64,000 nucleotides of DNA. It comes from Chondrus crispus (lineage: Eukaryota; Rhodophyta; Florideophyceae; Gigartinales; Gigartinaceae). The position numbers and the translations under genes were made by a program. Shown one piece after another: positions 1 through 11,131 of this stretch. A model generated the notes under the pieces. That model had not been told where the DNA came from, did not search any database, and worked only from the letters and a program-made list of their open reading frames with translations. The stretch's first letter is position 1. Every line of letters starts with the position of its first letter. Where the stretch lies: assembly GCF_000350225.1 (NCBI RefSeq), contig NW_005179040.1, forward strand, positions 143,212-207,211, given 5' to 3'.

Positions 1-890
1 CTTGGATCATCGTATGTACCGGCTCGAGTCCGGGTTCGGCGGGACCCAGAGTGCCCAACGGGGTGACGGGTAGCGTAGCCGCCCCAGCGAGGATCGACAG
101 AGTACATCGGTACTTCGGATCCGCGGGCGGCTCCTCCACAGTCAGGGTCGTCGCGATACGATACGCATTCCATGTGCCGCCTACTTCCGGGGATAGGCGG
201 CAATGCTTGGGTCTCAGACGCGTAATTCGCGCCTGTCAGAAGGCGGTTGCCTTCCGCGGTTTGGCTGGTGTCGGCACCAGCCGGTCCCCAACGGTCCGGA
301 ACGACGGCGCTCGGAGGTACGGTACCACCGGGCCCTTTCGTGGGGGCACCGGGCAGCCTTGCGGCCATGGTCCGTTCCATGTCACGAGCACGCCGACGCG
401 TGTCGTTGAGGTCGGCGGAGAGGTGCGCGAACGCACCCAACTGTTCCGCGGACGGGGAGGATCGGTCCTCAGGTCGTCTCGTAGGGGTCGGCCGCTCGGG
501 ACGACCATGCCCGGACGGTCCGGGCGATACGAGACGCGAGTCTTCGACGAGCACTATCCGCGAGTGTAACTCGTCGATCAGTGCTCGGAGATTCTCTAAG
601 GACTGCGTCACTCTATCGAACCTCCCTTCACACAGGGAGCGGAGTTCGGCCATACATCGAGTGTATACATAGTCCGATACATCGATCCGAAGGGAAGTAC
701 AGACTTCCTCGATGTATTCGGCTATGCGTTCGAACATCGCCGCCGCTCTTTCCTCGGAAGATCCGAGCGACGGTTCGCGGTCACGAGGACCTGCGTCGCC
801 GTCGCCCGACGGGGCGGGTGGGGATCGCACAGCGTCCGGACTCGGATCCGCCGCTTCGGAGCGGATCGAGGGCTGGTACCCCTGGCTCAT
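1..890 (-). CDS. gag: Gag of family-A Ty3/gypsy element, N-terminal part (copy A1)
   Basis: N-terminal ~296 codons of a Gag structural protein, cut by the left edge of the window. The ATG (888-890, reading leftward) opens with MSQGYQPSIRSEAADPS, matching the start of the complete Gag at 42472-44652 and of the copy starting at 62072. A Ser/Pro-rich head is followed by a helical stretch (about residues 50-100, ERAAAMFERIAEYIEE) and a low-complexity Pro/Arg region. I see no stop in this frame before the edge. It lies 60 bp from a putative primer-binding site and 80 bp from its 5' LTR. Relative to the other copies there is a short deletion near positions 25-75. Function (virus-like particle formation) is inferred from position and from the zinc knuckle in the complete copy. 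Confidence 0.75.
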   Translation of the reverse strand, partial: MSQGYQPSIRSEAADPSPDAVRSPPAPSGDGDAGPRDREPSLGSSEERAAAMFERIAEYIEEVCTSLRIDVSDYVYTRCMAELRSLCEGRFDRVTQSLENLRALIDELHSRIVLVEDSRLVSPGPSGHGRPERPTPTRRPEDRSSPSAEQLGAFAHLSADLNDTRRRARDMERTMAARLPGAPTKGPGGTVPPSAVVPDRWGPAGADTSQTAEGNRLLTGANYASETQALPPIPGSRRHMECVSYRDDPDCGGAARGSEVPMYSVDPRWGGYATRHPVGHSGSRRTRTRAGTYDDP

Positions 891-950
891 CTCCCCGCGT
901 TCGGACGCGGAGGGCATAAGAGGTCTTCTCGGAGAACGTACTCCGGGGTG

Positions 951-969
951 TTCTAGGTCGGGAAACCAC
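951..969 (-). promoter_or_regulatory. Putative primer-binding site of copy A1
   Basis: Read leftward it is TGGTTTCCCGACCTAGAAC, starting one base inside the LTR end. It matches the site of copy A3 (61993) except for a few changes, and starts with TGG as expected for pairing with a tRNA CCA end. Confidence 0.6.
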
Positions 970-970
970 T

Positions 971-1601
971 GTAGTATAACACCCCCCAACGGAGAGGGGT
1001 ATATACTTAGCTCGACGTAGACCCCGTACGAGGGGTGAGAAGACAGGGAGAACACACAGCTAACGAGACAGGGAAGCGGGCCCTGGTAGCGTGGTAGAGC
1101 GGGACGGTCGGGGACGAGCGTACGTGCGGGCCGATGTACGCCTCGACGCCCCGGAGCAGCGCTGCGTAACGTACCAGCGCTGACGGGCGGAGGCGGATCT
1201 AGGCTCGCTCACCTGTCCCCTACCCGCTTTGTCCCGTTTAACGCGCGCGAAGGCGGATCGCGCTCGTTAGTTAAGCTGGAAGACGGACCTGGGCGGTAGG
1301 TTGTGGACAAGTCCGTGCTTGTCCCCCCCACCGCAGCCGGTCTGCTCCGTTATTTAATATACAATCAACCCTAACATTCTACAGTACAGTACGGACTGTA
1401 CTGTAGAGCTACTGTAGTCAGCGCGGGCCCTCCCGTGCTGACTGTACACGTGTAGGTACACGTGTGCTCGTGGGGATGCGCGCCTCGTACACGTGTGTGT
1501 GTGTCCACTTGCGCGCCCCGCACACGTGTGGGTACACGTGTGCGCGTGTGTGGCTCGTATTGATCTAATCTAAATCTAATCTGAACTGCCGTTATGCCAC
1601 A
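971..1601 (-). repeat. LTR of family A (5' LTR of copy A1)
   Basis: 631-bp long terminal repeat. Plus-strand ends are TGTAGTATAA (971) and TTATGCCACA (1592-1601), an imperfect inverted repeat matching the termini of the other family-A LTRs at 7641, 30911 and 61355. In the element's sense the order is a U3 with five CACGTG palindromes (1447, 1459, 1490, 1523, 1535), an AT-rich TATA-like box (about 1350-1358), then a leader with several hairpins, including a 9-bp-arm hairpin at 1157-1182. The base after 1601 is already inside another element's RT gene, so this copy inserted into coding DNA. Confidence 0.85.
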
Positions 1602-4600
1602 GGCGTCTCCGGTGGTCCTCATCCCCAAACTGGATGGATCCCTCCGTTTCTGCGTCGATTACAGAAGTTTGAACGCGATGACAGTACTGGACACCTACCC
1701 GATTCCTCGCATGGATGAGTTCCTGGACTCGCTCGGCGAAGCGAACGTGTTCACAACTCTAGATTGTCACTCGGGTTATTGGCAAATCCCCGTTGCGGAA
1801 GAAGACCGTCCGAAAACCACGTTCACGTGTCATGCAGGTACTTATCTATTTATCCGAAAGCCGTTCGGGCTAATGAATGCGCCCGACACATTCCAACGGA
1901 TGCTGGACATTCTCCTCTCCGGATACCGATGGAAGAGCTGCCTCATCTATCTAGATGACATTATCATATTCTCGAAGGATTATGAAACTCACCTCAAGGG
2001 TGTCAAGGTTATTCTCTCTGCGTTACAACAAGAGGGGTTATCACTGAAATTGAACAAGTGCAAATTCTTTCAGGACTCCGTGGAGTACCTGGGTCACATC
2101 ATTCGACCCGGGGAACTTCATGTCCACCCGAAGAATGTCTCGGCTCCAGCCGAGGCCAAGCCGCCCCGAACCCAGACCGAGCTTCGCTCGTTTCTGGGTA
2201 TGTGTAACGTGGACCGACGTTTCGTCGACCACTTCGCCAAGATTGCGGCGCCATTAACGTCCATGCTTAAGAAGGGGGAGCCCGATCGGCTCCCCGAACT
2301 GGACGAAGACCGCAGGTCTACCTTCGAAGCTCTGAAGACTTGCCTGATTTCCCCGCCGGTATTGCGACTACCGCGGCTGGGACTACCGTATTCCCTCGAC
2401 ACGGATGCATCCGACGCCCAACTCGGTTGCACGTTATTACAGCAACACGAGGATGGTAACAGATACCCTGTCGGGTTTTGGTCGCGAACGCTCTCGTCGC
2501 CGGAAAGGAATTACTCCACGACGGAGAAATAATGTTTGGCCATTGTATGGGCCATTCAGACGCTGCGTCCTTACTCGGAACGCGAGCGATTCACGGTTAA
2601 CACCGACCATCATTCCCTTCGCTGGTTAATGAATCTCGCCGACTCAAACGGGCGTCTAGCGCGGTGGCGCTTGCGCCAAGCCGAGTTTGACTTCGACGTC
2701 ACGTACGTGAAGGGCAGCAAGAATTGTCTCGCCGACGCCCTCAGTCGAATACCGTCTACAGGGGGCACAACCGTCCCCATCGAAGAAGAAATACCGTGCT
2801 TCTCCGTTTTGGAGTTTCACGAAGACAAGCCGGAAGTGAAATCCGAGGAGTGGGACGACGACATTCACGACGGATGCTTCGCCCTCGCCCGCCCGGCTTC
2901 CAAGGCCGCAACTACACACGACGAGATTGTACTCGCTCAACACTCCGACCTGTTCTGTAAGGAGATCGCTTCCCATCTTAAGAAGGGGGAGGGTGTGGCC
3001 CAAATTCGCCTTTCCAAGTTCTTCATGAACAAGGAAGGGGTACTTTGTCGGAAAGCGCACCTGGACGGTGTTGAGCAAATCGTCGTACCAACCACTCTGC
3101 GGGAGCGAGTGTTGTATATGGCGCATTACCCCGCCGCCTCGGGACATCTCGAAGGCAGGCGTCTGTTCTACACATTAATACAACGGTACTACTGGCCCAG
3201 TATGTCCGTCGACGCATACGCCACAGTCAGAAGGTGCTCCGACTGTGCGAAAGCTCGCATTAAACTGCGTAAGCACAACGCGAAGTTGAAAACGTTCCCT
3301 CCGATGGGACCCTTGGAGTTTATCGCTATTGACATCCTAGGCGAACTCCCCAGAACACCAAGAGGCAATCGATACCTCTTGGTAATATCTGATCGTTACT
3401 CAAAGCTGACCCGAACGGTGCCGCTTAAGATAATTACCGCCGAGACCGTTGCTCAGGCGTTCGTCACACCCTAGGTCTTCGTATACGGAGCCCCAGTGAA
3501 GCTATTCTCCAACAATAGGAGTCAATTCACGTCAAGGTTCTTCCTTGCCGTGTGCAAAATCCTTCGCGTCGAAAGCGTGTTCACCACAGCTTATCACCCA
3601 CAAGCTAATGGACAAGTGGAGAGGTTCAACCTACACCCTGGTGTCCTCCCTACGGCACTACCTAGCCGACAACCAACGCGATTGGGACCGGTTCACGGAC
3701 GCTCTAACCTACGGTTAAAATTGTACCGTGAATCGCATGATCGACATGAAGCCGTTTGATCTTGTGTTATCCCGGACTCCGTCGCCGCTTTCCATCCAAC
3801 AAACGCCTACACTGGAACAGGATGTCTCGCGGACGCAGTATAAGCTCCGTTTCTTAACGTAGTTACGCGGGCTAATGTCAACAGCCTGCGACACGCTACT
3901 AGCTGGTCAGGACCGATATAAACGCGATTTCGATAGGAGATTACGGACGCCGACACCACAATATTCGGTTGGTGATCAAATCCTCATCGAGCGAGAGACA
4001 TCTCTGCGAGTGGATGAGAAGACGGATAAGGACCGGGTCAATAGCAAGTTAGCCCCACGGACGAAAGGCCCGTTCCCGGTGGTGGCGCTCGACGAGCATA
4101 CAGTGACCATCGTCCGGACTACAGGCCTGAAAGATAGAGTCTCGAGAGACTGCATTGTGAAGGCTCCCCCTCTACGGACCATACCCGCCGACGCCGAACA
4201 CTCGTCACCTACGCCGGCCGACGGCGACGCGTCTACCATCCTCCCCGCCGGGGCACCTCCCCGTCAGCTGAAAGACGACCTCGACCTAGGTAACCCGGAT
4301 AGATCTCCGCCAAAGTCAACAGATCCCGAGGACCAAGACAGTACTCGCGATAAGAACGAGATCGAAAACTCGACGCATGGCGCGAAAGCAACACGACCTT
4401 CAAGGTCGAAATCAATTCTCCAGCCCACAGGGAGCCCCCCTGCCTCGGGATTAATAGACGCCCTCCGAGGCGACTCGCACCCCCGGATCATATCCAAGTT
4501 GAATCCGAGTTCGGGCTCTACGGGTGGACCAACCGGGACACAGACGACATCTCCTCTTCCCAGGCTACGGCCTCGCGACCTACATACCGGGAAGACGAGA

Positions 4601-5211
4601 CCGAAATCACCCCGACCGCGACAAGCGGATCCCCCCCGAGAGGCGACAAGTCGCCGAGCGAGCAAACGCGTACCTTCACCGCGAAGCCCCCTGACACATG
4701 GAGACGGGACCCTGGAAAAAAGCAGAACAAAATCCGCCCGTCCGAGCCCTCCGCACAGGCGGTGGTGACGGACCCCACGCGCGGCCCCCTTGAAACGCCA
4801 CCGGGTACAGGAGAACTCGCCGGGGAGCACGTCGCAACCTTAGCATCTATGTGTACCATCGGTTACCCTCTCCCGACTCCTCCGGGACACCCGCAGCTCC
4901 CGTCCCACGCGGTCGATACCTCATCCCAACACGCGTCCATCACGCCCTCCGAGGCGACGAAACGACCCCCTTCGGCCAAAGCCACCAGCCATACCTACGT
5001 CGTCGAGGCTTTGACTGGCTACAAGCCGGGAACGGACGGAAGGCCGCTCTTCCGCGTACGGTGGTACGGGTATACCGCCGATGATGACACCTGGGAAGCT
5101 GCGAACCACATAGATTATAACACCGTCGTACGATTCTGCCGTCGCAGGAGCCTCTCGGTACCACCCGCCAAGTTATGGTCTGCTCCGGGTAGCGTAGGGA
5201 TCGACAACTAA
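1602..5211 (+). pseudogene. pol: Pol of element B (RT, RNase H, integrase, chromodomain), broken
   Basis: Ty3/gypsy Pol starting abruptly inside RT at ASPVVLIPK. RT shows FCVDYRSLN and the catalytic YLDD (CLIYLDDIIIFSKD). RNase H carries DTDASDAQLG and TVNTDHHSLRWLM. Integrase has an HHCC-type finger (GHLEGRRLFYTLIQRYYW, CSDCAKA), first Asp in IAIDILGEL, and AYHPQANGQVERF around the catalytic Glu. The C-terminus is a chromodomain. Breaks: in-frame TAA at 2530-2532 where relatives have Glu, TAG at 3472-3474, a frameshift near 3630, further stops between 3716 and 3860, then frame 2 for 3875-4768 and frame 1 for 4762-5211. The ATG at 1594 lies in the A1 LTR and is accidental. No functional product is expected. 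Confidence 0.9.
4990..5150 (+). other. Chromodomain at the C-terminus of element B Pol
   Basis: The residues around FRVRWYGYTADDDTWE, followed by a helix ending VVRFCRRRS, fit the three-strand plus helix chromodomain fold found at the end of chromoviral integrases, where it is known to direct insertion through histone marks. The same module closes Pol of element C (YVIDKIVDHGYDEEKL, LKVRWYGYTIEDATWE), and a more diverged one closes Pol of element A. Confidence 0.8.
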
Positions 5212-6631
5212 CCCCCCCTCGCTGGCCCTCGACCTACGGCGTCTCGTATCTCTCTTGCGTCCGCGGTCCAAGGGATCGTCGGCTAAATCGGTGGACGTCC
5301 TCGACGACGGGGACACCCCCTACACGCCGCGCCACGGGAAGGGGTTACCCTCGCGGGTCACATATTCCCCGACCCTCCTCAGCTTCCAGCTGCAATCTTC
5401 CCCACAGAGGGAAACTACACCGATCTATGGTGAGTAGCCGACCCCTCTACAAACCGGCTAAACCGTCCCGCGAAACGCGCGGTCGCTTACGAAGGAGACT
5501 CCTCGCCCCACCGCCCGCCAGGGCCAACATCCACGGAACCCACGCATAGGCCGCCAGTCACCCTCAACCGCGGGGACGTGGACGACGCTCGACTCGTTGG
5601 CCATAGCGAACGGTGCCCCCTTTCCTCGACCTACCTCCTCAGTGCGATCGTCGTCTTATCAAGCTTCGCCTTCGAGGACACAGGCGGACTCTGAACCGCG
5701 ACTCATCACGTCGTTGTTGGTGGTATCCGCCAGTCCGGATGACCCCCCGCCGCGGAAGTGGGCCCCTACGCAAGTTAACAGAGGAGACCGGCCGATCTGT
5801 TCGACGTGGTGGACCGCCAAGGCCCCTCCGCTCGCCACGCTCAGATGCACCTCTTCGCGTTTGTTCTTCGCGAAACGTCACTCCTCGATTCATGACCCTT
5901 CGCCCTTCAAGGGAGACGATAGACTCGACGGGTTTCGCTCCCCGCCATGACGCCGCCGTCCTTGACCCTGGCTAATTTTTTGGCCATGGATCCCGCTTGC
6001 CTCACCACGCGTACGGTATTATCTATCTGACCCTCTCCTCTCCGCGACCAACCGTCGACCAGGAAGTCGTCTACCTGCTTTCCGCCGACTGCCTCGTTAC
6101 TCCGCGAGCATTGCCTCGCCCCCTACGCGGTTAGCCCGCGCCTCAGGGAACCCTGCCTCCGGACGTGTCCCTCGCGGATATGACCGCCCAACCCAGGGGA
6201 TGGGCCACCGCCACCTCTACAACCACCTCGGAGTGGCTCCGCCCCGCTCCCGATCGCGACTTCCTCCGCGACGTTGCGCTCTATACCGCGTTGGAATACG
6301 GCCCGACGGAACGGCAGCAAGAGACGTCCGAAGCACAGTGGGGGCGACCAACTCATTGCGCCACTCCGCGTTGTCCCGCCCTACCTTTCAACCGCCGACC
6401 TTCACTCCCCGCTCTGCTCGACCCGACGTGCTCGCGTAAGACGATGGATAGGAGAAGAGGCCCCGTTTAATTTCTACCGTAACGCCTCTTCCCTTCCTCT
6501 ACTCGCGTGCTACGCGCTACCCCGGGGTGCCTCGTCTTGAGGACGCACGCCCGCCATTACTCCGACCATCCATAGTCGACCAGGTCGCCCTCTACTCCTG
6601 CAACCGGGGCAACCGGTGCATCCGAGGTAAT
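5212..6631 (+). other. Spacer between B pol and the antisense ORF
   Basis: GC-rich sequence in the position of the 3-4 kb spacers of elements A and C. Only short overlapping frames on both strands are present and none has a recognisable motif. Probably decayed element interior. Confidence 0.5.
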
Positions 6632-7640
6632 CTACCCTCCGTTAGAGTCGAGGGTAGCTCCCTCGACCTCCGCCGCCACCGGAGTCCCCGCCACTACCAA
6701 GGCGACCTCCATCGCCACCACGGTGTCCGTCTCAGGTGCGGACGACTCAGTGCTCGCCGCCGCCCTGAGGCGTTTCACCCCCGCCACAAATTCGGCGTTG
6801 TGTACAAATTTTGTTAACTCGTCTTCAGAGACGCCCAGCTCGGCAAATAATCTACGCCTTGTAGTCGACGCCGCCTCCGGTGATGTTGACCTTTCTCGTG
6901 GGACTTCCACGGGACCTCCCCTGCGGCCCGGTACTTCCGCCGGTGTCGACCCGACCTGAGTCCCTCCCGAGCCCAGACCGCCTTCGAGGGCGTGGGGCTC
7001 ATCGGCCGTCGGTGTCACATGATCTGTACCTCCCTGCATCAGCTCGGGCTGCAGACTGGCAAGGACCACCGGGTCGAAACGGATCCAATTTCCGGATCCC
7101 GGCCCTCCCGCATCTTTACGTCTTCCCGACGACGCGTTCGCTCGATCCGTACGGTCGTAATGATGCCCTCGACCGTACGGCACGCGCGACCATCCCTTGT
7201 CGTGGACCTCCAGCAACCTTCTCAGCTGAGCGGATACCCAAGGTCCGCCTAAAACCTCATCCAAGTCTAACTTGTGCAGCCAGTTAATTATCATGATCGG
7301 TAACACGTATAGTCGCCCATCTAAGGACGACCATATGAACCGTTTCGCAACAATAGCGATCCACTCGCTCAGAAAAATCATCCAGCGAGACGAACACGGC
7401 GAGTCATTGAGACTCAAGCCGAAATACACCAAACAAGGTGGAATCTCCGCAAGGAACTCAGCCGGGACTTCGTATTGCGAGAACCAATGCAGTATCTGCA
7501 GGTACCGTTCATATCGGGATCGAGGTTGAAAAGTTGTCGCCTCGATCCACTCATACGCCACAAAAATACCAAGTGCGTTTCTCATCCGACGCTTAAACTT
7601 GAGCTTGTCATAATAACCCGGGTTCCTTTCCAGTTGCACG
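6632..7640 (-). pseudogene. Antisense ORF of element B, 5'-truncated; same family as the C antisense ORF
   Basis: About 336 codons opposite in strand to B pol. It aligns with residues ~235-430 of the 643-residue antisense protein of element C: both have FVAY-x2-IEA, then W-(F/W)-SQYEV, a (T/V)Y(Y/F)G segment, and FL(T/S)EW followed by an aromatic-rich helix, then a polar tail and a C-terminal helical motif (RRLFAELGV here, HRLLMAHGV in C). The N-terminal ~230 residues are missing because an A-family LTR sits at 7641; the LTR end supplies an ATG (7652-7654) so a frame MFMLHVQL remains open. I recognise no known domain. Conservation in two elements of different age suggests it was translated. 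Confidence 0.7.
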
Positions 7641-8324
7641 TGTAGCATAAACACCCCCAGACGACCGAGGATGTATGCGCAGTTCGACCTGTAGACCCCG
7701 TTCTAACGGGAAGACGGGTGAAGCACCAGCTAACGAGGCAGGGAAGCGGGCCCTGGTAGCGGTGTGGTAGAGCGGGAAGGTCGGGGACGAGCGTACGCGA
7801 GGGCCGATCTACGCCTCGACGCCCCGAAGCAGCGCTGGGTAACGTACCAGTGCTGACGGGCGGAGGCGGATCTAGGCTCGCTCGAGCACGCGTGTGTCCC
7901 CTATCCGCTCCCTTCCTCCTAACGCGCGCGAAGGCGAAGGCGCGTGGTTAGAATAAGCTGGGTGGACTGACCTTGGCGGTCGGTTGAGGACAAGTCCGTG
8001 CTTGTCCTCCTCCACCAGCGCCGGTCCGCTCCATATTTAATATACAAAACAATCTATATCACTACAGTACCGAAGTGCTGTAGTGGACTACTGTAGTACA
8101 GATCGGACCGTACTGTAATACTGTCAGCCATCGTGGCTGACAGTACACGTGTGTGCGCGCGCTTCCGTCCCGCGCGGTACACGTGTGCAAGTGTGCACGC
8201 GTGCGCCCGGTACCCGAGGGGTACACGTGGCCACGCGCAGTAGTACTGAAGAGCATCGGGCTCTACAGCACTAGATCCCGTTGTTGATCTAATCTAACTA
8301 AAAACCCCGCCGGGTTATACTACA
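7641..8324 (-). repeat. LTR of family A (3' LTR of copy A')
   Basis: 684-bp LTR, plus-strand ends TGTAGCATAA (7641-7650) and TTATACTACA (8315-8324). Contains the family hairpins (9-bp arms 7830-7838 and 7847-7855; the GGACAAG/CTTGTCC hairpin near 7991-8008; CTGTCAGCC/GGCTGACAG near 8119-8141) and CACGTG palindromes. It is followed on the plus side by the same PPT and leader sequence seen inside the 3' LTR of element A, so it is the 3' LTR of a leftward-reading copy and interrupts the antisense ORF of B. Confidence 0.85.
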
Positions 8325-10840
8325 CGGCCTCCCCTTAAGCGGGGACGTCCGCGTCCACGGGTTGTAGAGCTAGAGAAATGTCCGACCGCGATATCGGACG
8401 ATCGCCTCCGTTCCCTCTAACAACTCCGCCCCCCAGTCAGTGTCCTCCGTTTCTCTTTTCGCGTTCATTTGCGCTCGTGCCGACTGCTCGTCCCTTTTCT
8501 TAGCCTGCGTTGACCCCCTCTGCCCTTCCCGCGCGACCTTGTGCGCGTCCGTGGGCCTTTCCTTCGTCAGTGTTTCTCTCCCCCTTTTGTTTCCAGCGAC
8601 GTGCGGTGTGACAGAGGTGAGGGCGGTGACGTGCGGCGTGCTGACCAATTGTATCGCTCCCTCTTGGCGGCCGGAGGCGCGGGAGAGCGGGGTTTGTCTG
8701 ATACGTTGCGGTTTGTGTTCGCTTCGTTTGCCGAGTGGGTCGTCGGATGGCACGATGCCCGACCGTTGCCCTGCGCTATTGCGCATCTGTGGCGTATATG
8801 CAACCGACTGTCTTGGAGGATACGCCTCCACCCAATTGCCTCCTCTCTCCTCGCGGGAACAGCTTGTCTTCCGTTCTTCTCTGCGTAGCGCGGGTCGGTT
8901 GCCGTTGAAAACCGACGCTCCTTCCGGTGTCGTCCGTACGGCACTTTGCGTCACGGAAGTGAGCGTCGGAGCTGGTTTCGTCAGCGCGGTCGTTCGTACC
9001 CCGTCCACACGGGGTGTGTCGTGTGCCTCCTTTCGTGGCCCCTTTCCCTTCTTCGGCCAACTGCACACGTGCTCGCAACGACCAGTCCATATCATCTTTC
9101 ACAGCTGTGCACAGCGCCCCGAAAGCGGCGACCTGCGTGACAATAGCCTCAACATGCACACTCCCTCCCACTGTCAGACCCATCCCCCTTTTCTTTCCCA
9201 CTCGACACCCCGCCAGTTTGGAGAGGCCACGTCGTCATCGACGATCTGAATGTCCGTCCAGGCCTCCTTCCTTGCTCCCCCCCTTGTGGTCAACGTACTA
9301 TCAGACGGCAGCGTCGAGTGCATGGCCTCTCTGCCTGATGTGAGGTGGTCATTCCCGTCGCGGCTCTGGTCCCTTTTTCTTCTGGGACGCGCTTCCATAT
9401 TCGTTTGAGGTTTACAGAGAAGTTTGCTTTTTGCATGACAGCAACCACATGCTCCAGCTTCGGACGCTTGGCATGGCGCTACCTCTTTCCGCTCGGGCGC
9501 CTGCCATTCTTAATTCATATAAATCTGCCCCTTCCCCGCTCGAGATCATACTGCTTCCATTACCAGAGCCGGAAACGTCGCCTCCCCCGCGCCGTCCGTT
9601 TTCGGGGTGCGGCCCCTTTTCGCTGTCTTCGCGTGCAGACTTCGCCTTCCCAGCCTCGATGTCCCACTCGTGCGTCGCGTCGTAGAGTACGTTCTTCCTA
9701 CGCTCGCGGGAGACGCGAGAGTGAACGGCTCCTTTCTTATGACCGCTGCGTCCGATGCGCGGGAGTCCGTCCAGTGTGCGATCTGCATCTATAATTGCGT
9801 TCGCGACGGTCCTCACTTGTCGCGCCACTTGCCATCGGGCAAGGGCGCGGGTGCGTAGCCGTTTGCTATCTTTCTTCCTGCCGCTCGCCGTCGAGGCGAG
9901 AGTGCGAAGACGCGAAGTCGGTTTTCTATCTGGCGTGCCTCGCCTTCGTGGCGGGGGCGCTCCGGGACCTGTGCCTCGGTTCGAGTGGCGTCGCTCCTCT
10001 ACGGGTGAGCCGCGCTTCGGGTCGTGTCGGGGAGAAGGGGTTCGTCGACGGATTATCGGGATGTCCGCGGCTGAGATGGGGAGTCGCGCTTCGGCTAAAA
10101 TTAACGAGCTCCCATTGGCTGAGCCACTCCCGACCCTCTCGCCTGGCTTGAGGGGCGTGTGGGGCGAGCTCATTTCTCTTGTCGCCTTCCCTTCTTCCGG
10201 GGGACCCGCCCCTAACGTACGCATCGGCATTCCAACTATAGCATTCCACGTTACCGATGATCGTCCCCGGGCAGACCCTCCGTATGATGCGAGGTACGGT
10301 TGCGTTGACGAGTTGCTCTCCTACGTCCGTCACTATCCCCTCGTACCTGGTCCACAGCGCACAGAAACCTCTGTACTCTTTTTCTGTCTCAGTCCGTCCT
10401 TCGACTTTCTGAGTTTCGATAACTCCGGCTAGGGCGATTGTCCTCGCCCCTCCGCGCTTCCCGACCGCGGGAGGCATCAAATGAGCTCCCTTCGCTGTGC
10501 GGCCGCCGACCCCGTTCTATTCTTCGCGTGCAGAGAGCGACATGCGCGGGGGAGTCGTCCCTGGGGCAGCTGTGCGGGCCGTGGGTCTCTGCCTGCGTTC
10601 CTTTCTTACTATCATAATTACTCCCGACGTTCCCTCCAGTGCCCGAGCAGGGCAACTCGAAAGTCGTCGTTCGAGCCGGCAGTAGTTCCCCAGTGCTCCC
10701 TTCTCCGTGCGTCCTTACAGGGCGCTCTGTGCTCTCGTAGAGGTTGAGTGCGTGGCCCGATGGGTACAGCGACGAGTGGCTATGGAGGGGGAACGGTCAT
10801 ATCGGCCTTTTTGCGGCTGACCGGGGCGGTACACGAGCTT
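8325..10840. other. Interior of copy A', largely unexplained
   Basis: Begins with a polypurine tract (read leftward) and a short leader also found at 31580-31636 in element A, with an ATG at 8371 (MSDR, where A has MSNR) that closes after about 42 codons. A second plus frame (8440-9249, 269 codons) contains CARADCSSLFL, resembling CARADLSTPFL of the A antisense ORF, which suggests a frameshifted remnant of the same gene. Beyond that, long frames overlap on both strands (leftward 9412-10230 and 9926-10480; rightward 9755-10432) without recognisable domains. No gag, RT or integrase motif was found, so this copy is internally deleted or non-autonomous. Confidence 0.45.
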
Positions 10841-11128
10841 TGGCCTTACAACCCAGTGGAACCAGGGTACCTACGTACACGCCCCACCGCACACTCGTCG
10901 AGCAATTCTCTTCGCAAGCCTCTACCACATCGATCCCGGGCCGGGCTATTCTCTGTGCCCCCCATCAGGGATCTGAGCTACTACCAGTCGCAAGCTCGTT
11001 TAAACGGAGAAGGGAGAGTCGGACACTCCTTAGCGCTGTGCCGTCCGCAGTTATTCTTTTTGTTGCTGTTGTTGTTTTTGCTGGACCATCGGACAGTGGT
11101 CTCTGCCTGACAGGCGTATGGCACTACA
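10841..11128 (+). repeat. C-family LTR remnant, probably 3' LTR of element B
   Basis: Reverse complement of the outer part of the element C LTR: the stretches around GGCCTTACAACCCAGTGG, CTCGTTTAAACGGAGAAGGG and GCTGTTGTTGTTTTTGCTGG are shared. It ends TGGCACTACA at 11128, matching the C terminus TTGCACTACA. The inner half cannot be recognised. Confidence 0.7.
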
Positions 11129-11131
11129 GGC

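Larger units (their letters stand above)
1602..11128 (+). mobile_element. Element B: decayed chromodomain Ty3/gypsy retrotransposon, 5' part outside the window
   Basis: Composite assignment. Pol (1602-5211) reads rightward, a spacer follows, then an antisense ORF (7640-6632), then, beyond an A-family insertion (7641 to about 10840), an LTR remnant of the C family in the orientation expected for B's 3' LTR (10841-11128). The antisense ORF is homologous to that of element C, and the LTR remnant is C-like, so B appears to be an older relative of C. The 5' half is cut off by copy A1 and by the window edge. Confidence 0.6.

Noticed and set aside
4264..4830. Leftward frame opposite the Pol linker of B
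   Set aside because: Shadow of the low-complexity Pol linker; not in the position of the antisense gene.
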